Below, one piece after another: positions 22,701 through 29,900 of a stretch of 64,000 nt of DNA. The position numbers and the translations under genes were made by a program. The notes beneath the pieces were generated by a model. That model was not told the DNA's origin, searched no databases, and worked only from the letters and a program-made list of their open reading frames with translations. Position 1 is the stretch's first letter, and each line of letters begins with the position of its first letter. The stretch is from Closterium sp. Naga37s-1 (lineage: Eukaryota; Streptophyta; Zygnematophyceae; Desmidiales; Closteriaceae): assembly GCA_947471745.1 (NCBI GenBank), contig CANJKZ010001026.1, positions 32,501 through 96,500 of the forward strand. Direction: 5' to 3'.

Positions 22701-25700
22701 GTCCTGCACCAGCTTCAACGCCGGCTTCGGCGTGGCGGGGTTGGCCTGCGAGTTCAAGGTCCGCTGTAGGCCCAAGAAAGACCCCGAGCGCTGTGGAGAG
22801 AAGCCAATCCACGACGCCATCTCTCTCAGTATCTTCAGCAACTTCCGTATGGAATCCACAGCCAGTGCTGCCTGCACTGCAAGGTTGATCACGTGTGCCA
22901 AGCACCTGCGCACGGAACAAAACATTAGAGAAAGAGATAAGGGGAAGTTGGAGGACACATGGTTAGAGCGAGCCACAAAACCAACAAAGGCAAACACACG
23001 CCCACAAAGGCAAACACACGCCCGCACTCCCGCACGCCCAACCCACGCACACTCCCACACTCACCGGAAGTGCATGCGCGAGCTGAAGAAGCACTGACCA
23101 CCACCCTCCTCCGACATCCGCCTGAAGGCGGCAATGTTGCTAGAGGCGTTGTCTGTCGTGAAATCAAGACAACGCCCCTCCAAACCCCACTGCACAATCG
23201 TCTCCTCAACCACCTGCGCCATCTCCCTGCCCCCATGCCGCCCGAGCATCTCACGGAACCCAAGCACCATTGTGCGCAGCTGGAAGTTATCGTCTATCCA
23301 GTGACCTGTCACCACTAGCCATGCCTTGTTGTTGGGTGCCGTCCACATGTCGATGGTGATCGACACCTTGCACCCCAACTCCCCCTCCTTCGCCAGCATC
23401 TCCGCAATGGCGGACTGGAGAGCTGCTGTTGCATAAACCACAGTGTCGCGGGATACCGTCCACCGCGAGGGGATGAAGTTCTTCTGTGCGCAGTTGCGGT
23501 CTAGCACGATCAATAGCTCCCGAAACTGGAGGAGGGTAGAGTAGAGACAACTGTGAATGGTGGATATCCGAATGGTGGACATGTGAATGGTGGATATGTG
23601 AATGGTGGACATGTGAATGGTGGACATGTGAATGATGGACATGTGAATGGTGGACATGTGAATGGTGGACATGTGAGTGGTGGACATGTGAGTGAATGGT
23701 GGACATGTGAATGGTGGACATGTGAATGGTGGATTACAATAGAAGTATGAAATAGTCAACCACATACTGCCAAAACACCAGGCGTGGGACAATCACGGCC
23801 TCGGACTCGACGATGCGGAAGGGGAGGTCGCAGGTGACCACCAGCTTGGCGATCGCCTGCCGTAGCTCCTCCGTGGACAGCTTGGTTGTCATGAACCGCT
23901 CCATCCCACCTGACCCCTCAGCTCCACCGGACGCCGTCCCTTTCTTCTTTGCGAGATGCGGCCAAGACTTGGCATGCGGCCACCCATCGACGTAGCCATC
24001 CGGCACACCCTTGTAGCCCCCACGAGGAAACGTCTCCCCAAGCAAGTGAACGGACGGAGTGTGGTAACGGTGATGCCACACGTGCATGTGCGCTGTGTGG
24101 TAGCTCTCGAAGTGCCGCTCGCCGGGTGTTGTTGTGGATTGCTTCCACGAAATCCTGTCAGTGCAAATCTTGCACTGACGCTTCTCGTCTGCCCCTTTAG
24201 GCCCGAACATCTGTACTTGCCACCCCGGTTTTTTATTACCCTTGCCAGTCCCCTTACTACTCTCGGACCCTCCGTCCTCGTCTAGGAACTCCGGAGCGAC
24301 CACACCCGCGCCCAAGGGCTTCCCAGTGAATGTGCAGGGATATGCTCGCTCCCTCAACTTGCTCGCCCTCTTCCTCCGCTTCGGCATCCTAATGGATGCC
24401 CGCTTTCTCCCCACCTTAACCCCCACGCTCCCTCCTCCTTCAGCCACATGCTGTGAGGCCGCCTCTGTCGCCGCCCCTTCACCACCCTCTCCCACCCCCT
24501 CCTCCACCTCCTCTGGCTCCAACCCATCCATCTCATGGTCCTCCTCATCATCCCCCCCTTTCCCACCGCCATGCGTCTCGGGATCCCACCCGGCCTCACT
24601 GTCATCCCCGCTCCCCTCATCGTCCTCATCCTCCTCGCCCTCACCCTCCTCCTCCTCATCCTCCTCCCCACTGCCACTCTCCGGCTGCGTCTGCCCAGAA
24701 GGAGGGGGTCGCGGGCCTGAGTAACGGAACGAGTGACGGGACGTCGGCGCCGCTACGGAAAGAAACCCCCCGACGAAACAAGCGCCGGCTCCTGCAGGTC
24801 CATCCCCTACTCGCCCCTGCATAGGTCGTGGTGGAGAACCTGGTGTACCGCCCTGAGCGCTGCGTGCACCTCGTTCTACAGATCCATGTTGGCTGGAAGC
24901 CATAAATCAGCCCTCGGCCTTAAAACCCTAAAACCCCAAAGGAACGGTCGCAAGCCACGGATAGCACGGTCCTAATTGAACTCCTAGTTACGTGTGGCAC
25001 GGAGAAATGCCGCCCCTACAACTAGGGAATTAGCCTCTACGAAATTGATCCTGTAGCTACTACGAACTAACCCCTCGCGATTTCTGAAATTACCCTTCAC
25101 TACTACGAACTACTTAGTTGAAATGTTCGTGTAATAATTAGGGAACGGTGTGTGGTGGCTCTTAGGGATGAAGCCTATGGTGGGTGAGGGAGGGAGGGCT
25201 AACCAACAAAGATGTGTTGAGTTTGAGCTCAAAAAATGAGCTCAAACTCAACTTGGCCGCGACCTAAATTTGGTCGCGGCCAAATTTGACGCGAACACTT
25301 TAGTGTTCGCGTCATCCACTGGACGAACACGAACATGTTCGTGTTCGTCCACACTCCACCAAATGGAGGTGGCGAACGGCGAACATGTTCGGGCGAACAC
25401 CGAACATGTTCGCCTCGAACTATTTTTTTCCAAAAATGTTCGAGGCGAACCGAACAGGTGTTCGAGATCCTGCTCATGTCTAGGGTGGGTGCAGAGGCTA
25501 GCGGGATGGTATGGACTCGAACCTTACTGCCCATCTTCCCGTTGTGTGTGTGCATCCATGTCGGCATGCGCATATGCGCCTGTGTGCAATGTGTACATGT
25601 GTTCATGTGTGCATGCGTGTGTGCATGTGTGCATGCGTGTGTGCATGGGTGCATGTGTGCATGCGTGCATGCGTGCATGCATGTGTGCGTGTGTGCATGT

Positions 25701-26923
25701 GTGCATGTGTGCATGCGTGTGTGATGTGTGCATGCGTGTGTGCATGTGTGCATGCATGTGTGCATGTGTGCATGCATGTGTGCATGTGTGCATGCATGGT
25801 GCATGTGTGCATGCGTGTGTGCACTTGTACATGCGTGTGTGCATGTGTGCATGCGTGCATGCATGTGTGCATGTGTGCATGCATGCATGCATGTGTGCAT
25901 GTGTGCATGCGTGGTGCATGCGTGCATGCGTGTGTGCATGTGTGCATGTGTGCATGTGTGCAGGTGTGCATGCATGTGTGCAGGTGTGCATACATGTGTG
26001 CATGTGTGCATGCATGGTGCATGTGTGCATGCATGTGTGCATGCATGTGTGCATGCATGTGTGCATGTGTGCATGCGTGTGTGCATGTGTGCATGCGTGT
26101 GTGCATGTGTGCATGTGTGCATGTGTGCATGCATGGTGCATGTGTGCATGCGTGTGTGCACTTGTACATGCGTGTGTGCATGTGTGCATGCGTGCATGCA
26201 TGTGTGCATGTGTGCATGCATGCATGCATGTGTGCATGTGTGCATGCGTGGTGCATGCGTGCATGCGTGTGTGCATGTGTGCATGTGTGCATGTGTGCAG
26301 GTGTGCATGCATGTGTGCAGGTGTGCATACATGTGTGCATGTGTGCATGCATGGTGCATGTGTGCATGCATGTGTGCATGTGTGCATGCGTGTGTGCATG
26401 TGTGCATGCGTGTGTGCATGTGTGCATGTGTGCATGCATGTGTGCATGTGTGCATGTGTGCATGCATGGTGCATGTGTGCATGCATTTGTGCATGCGTGC
26501 ATGCATGTGTGCATGTGTGCATGCATTCAAGCAGGTGAGGGACGATGTGTTGTTGCACTGCCCATCATCCGTGCGCACGCTGGTGAAGCGCCACGTGTAC
26601 TCACGCTTCGTCAACTCCTCCTACCTCTTCGCCGGCACCTCCAACGTCTTCCGCGTGAGTCTCCGCAGTACTATGCCCACGCGCCTCCGCCTATTCGCCT
26701 GCTCCCACACGCCCCCTCCCATGCGTCACATCCCATGCGACCCCTCCCATATGACTCACCCTGTCTCCCTATACCGTTTGACATGTATCGCCCTTGTCTC
26801 CTGTATTCCACACGCATGTGTTTGCACCAATGCTGCTTGTCTCCAACTCATGGCATACTCCCTTACTCACAACCACTCTTAAATCCCTTCTCATCCCCCC
26901 ATCCACCCACCAATCCATCCCCA

Positions 26924-26954
<31 letters not shown>

Positions 26955-29900
26955 GCGTGCGTGCGCGCGCATGTGTTTGTGTGTGTGCGCGCGTGCGCGC
27001 ATATGTGCGTGCAGGACCAAGTGACAACGCGTGCCAATGTGGATTTCTTCCTGCCACACGTGGACCTGGTGGCAGCCGGCAACAGCACCACGGAGCTGCT
27101 CATCATTGCCTCGGGGCAGGCGCAGGTGCGTGCTTCATGGCGCAGGTGCGTGCTTCATGGCGCAGGTGCGTGCTTCATGGCGCAGGCAGTGGTCTGGTGC
27201 GGTGTGGGCACTCGGCACACCGAGGTGTGGTCAACTCATTATTGCTTCTGGGCAGGTGCAGGTGGGTGCTTCACAGCTCATGCAGGGGTAGGGATGAGCA
27301 AGAACACGAAGTTCGAGGCGAACCGAACATGCTTTTTTTTCCACCTAAATTGTTCGAGGCGAACGTGTTCGGTGTTCGCCCGAACATGTTCGCCGTTCGC
27401 CAAGCTCATTTGGCAGAGGCGCGTTGAACACGAACAGGTTCGTGTTCGATGATGTTCGTCGACGATTTTGGCCGCAACCAAATTTAGGTCGCAACCGTTT
27501 TGAGTTTGAGCTCATTTTTTTAGCTAAAACTCAAAACGCCATTAGCGCCAGGCTCTTACCTCCCACAACCGCCTTACCCTTACCGCTTTAAGAGCCACCA
27601 CACACCATCTTAGAGTTTTACACGGACATTTCCTAAAACTAGTACGTAGTTTCCTTCAATTTCTTCAACTGTATGGTTGTTAGCTAGAGTTTTGGGCTTG
27701 GAGCGGTCCATGCTCTAGTAGAAGGTGCGGCCTTTTCTCTGTGGTTTCGGATCTAGGTCCATTAGGACCGTTCTTTTCGTGGCACTCGACGAGGGCCGCC
27801 GACCGAGAGGAGTCGCAGTACCAGAGTTCGTCATTGAGGGCGAGGGGACGTGGGAGGAGGAGGAGGAGGAGGAGGAGGAGGAGGAGGAGGAGGAGGAGGA
27901 GGAGGAGGAGGAGGAGGAGGAGGAGGAGGAGGAGGAGGAGGCGGAGGCGGAGGCGGAGGAGGAGGAGGAGGAGGAGGAGGAGGAGGAGGAGGAGGAGGAG
28001 GAGGAGGAGGAGGAGGAGGAGGAGGAGGAGGAGGAGGAGGAGGAGGAGGAGGAGGCAGCCGCAGCTGGTGGCGGGGATGATGTTGTTGGTAGTAGTGGGA
28101 CCATGGCGTAGGAATTTGACCTGATTTTGTTAAACAGAACATGATGTAATAGCTGTTGTGACATTGCATAAACACATAAACACCCTAAACCCCCATACCT
28201 ATCATCCTGCAGGGTCAAATACCTTGTCGGCCCTGTGTGACTATAGTGAAATTCCCCCTTGGGTGAACACGAACGTGTTCGCCTCGAACATGTTCGTGTT
28301 CGCCCGTGGGAGCAAGTCGTTCGCCTCCACAGGCGAACGGCGAACACCAGCTTTCGCCAAAACTGTTCGCCGAACCGAACACTGTTCGGTTCGGCAAAAG
28401 GCCGTGTTCGTGAAGGGGCGAACACGAACATGTTCGTGTTCGTCCTTTGCTCATCCCTATGCAGGGGTGTGGAGTAAGGCGGCAGGAGTGTGGAGGGTCG
28501 GAAACTCCTCCTATAGTGCGCATTTGATGCTCTGTTGGTCACCCTCTCTCACCCAATCTCACTCTCCCGCTCTCAGGTGCTGGTACGTGACAAGGATGGC
28601 ACCGAGATGCAGTGGCTCGTTTTTCGCTGCTCCAACTGTCCCTCCCACCCTACGCTACGCTAAACTACATGCAAGCTCACTATGTTCTCCTGATTTTCTG
28701 TTGTTTCACTCCCTTCTTCAGGTGCTAGTGCGTGACAAGGACGGCAATGAGATGCAGTGGTTCGTGCTGCATGAAGGGGACTGCGTGGGAGGTGAGCTGC
28801 TTACTGCATGCTTACCAGTAGTGAGCAAGGAGGTGTGCGGTGTGCGTGGGGAGGTGTGCAGAGAGCAAGGGAAGTGTGCAGAAAGCAATGAGTGGAGGCG
28901 AAGGTGGTAGGTAGCTGTGGTGGTGGGTAGTATCAAGGCCAATCGGATCGTCACGTGCTGCTCCCCCTATTCCGCACCGTCTTTCTTTCCCACCTGCTTG
29001 AGAAATTGCTTTCCTGTGCAGTCTGACAAATATGTGCACCTCACGTTTGTTCTGATCTGATCGACTCAAGACTCACTCTCGGGCTCCCCTTACGCTCCGT
29101 CGCCCCTCCTCGGCTCCTCCTCCCCACCTGACTCAGAAAATGCCTGTCTCTGCTCCTGTCCCTCTTTAATCCCCTGGCACTGCCAGCCTTTGTGTGCGAT
29201 TCTGACAACTGTGGACGGTGCGCACACTGCCTGGTTGGGCACCACGACCGATCCCGTCTATAGCCTCACTCACGTCCTGCTGTCCCTCCTCCCCGGTCCG
29301 CCCCTATGGCCCCCACTGGTTCTGCCAGAGACCGCCTTCCTGTGCGACCACATGGAGCTCTGGGCGGTGCACACGCTAACGCTTCACATGCTGGCGTACC
29401 CCCACACCCCATCCACCACCCCTCCTCAGTGGATCTGCCAGAGATCGCCTTTCTGTGCAACTCACGGAGCTGTGGACGGTGCACACACAGTCTGTTCTCT
29501 TTGCTACCTACCCCCGATGCTAAAGCCACATGTGCTGCCCCTACCCCCATTCAACCCCCTCTGGATTCACCAGAGATCGCCTTCCTGTGCGACCTCACGG
29601 AGCTGTGGACAGTGCGCACGCTGTCGGTGTGTCGGGTGCTCTCCATCTCACGAGACGACTACCGCTCCGTGGCTCGCACCCACCCCGCTGATGACCGCCA
29701 CGTCATCGCCAACCTGCTCAACCGGTGGGTGCTGTATAGTCACGAGCATAGAACCTTTTTGTCAAAACGGTTGGACTCGAACCGACAAGATATCACTCGG
29801 AACTGTTTGGTTCGGTTCTTCTTATCCAGACAAAGCGCATTGAACCGAACCGGTTCGTCTTGTTTCGAGGTTCAACGCAAAGAAGCCAGTGTGGCTCGGG

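Larger units (their letters stand above)
21078..25482 (-). mobile_element. Autonomous hAT DNA transposon (element 1)
   Basis: This 4405-bp element sits in intron 10 of the K+ channel gene and is flanked by identical 8-bp copies of GGGTGGGT. The terminal inverted repeats start TAGGCATGAGCA (left) and TAGACATGAGCA (right, read inward). The 150-200 bp at each end are packed with palindromic words such as CGAACATGTTCG and GAACACTGTTCGGTTC, which resemble the subterminal transposase-binding repeats of Ac-like elements. Inside, on the - strand, is one four-exon transposase gene with no visible lesion. The exact target duplication and open frame suggest a young, possibly active copy. It is antisense to the host gene. 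Confidence 0.93.

Noticed and set aside
25511-26882. Cys/Met/Val-rich and Met/His/Thr-rich long frames on both strands
   Set aside because: They are translations of the GTGCATG array; the real coding piece here is only exon 11.
27725-28542. Poly-Glu, poly-Gly, poly-Arg, poly-Ser and poly-Pro proteins
   Set aside because: All are frames of one (GAG)n expansion inside hAT element 2.
28577-28624. Alternative exon 13
   Set aside because: Only the first half is copied, with no donor.
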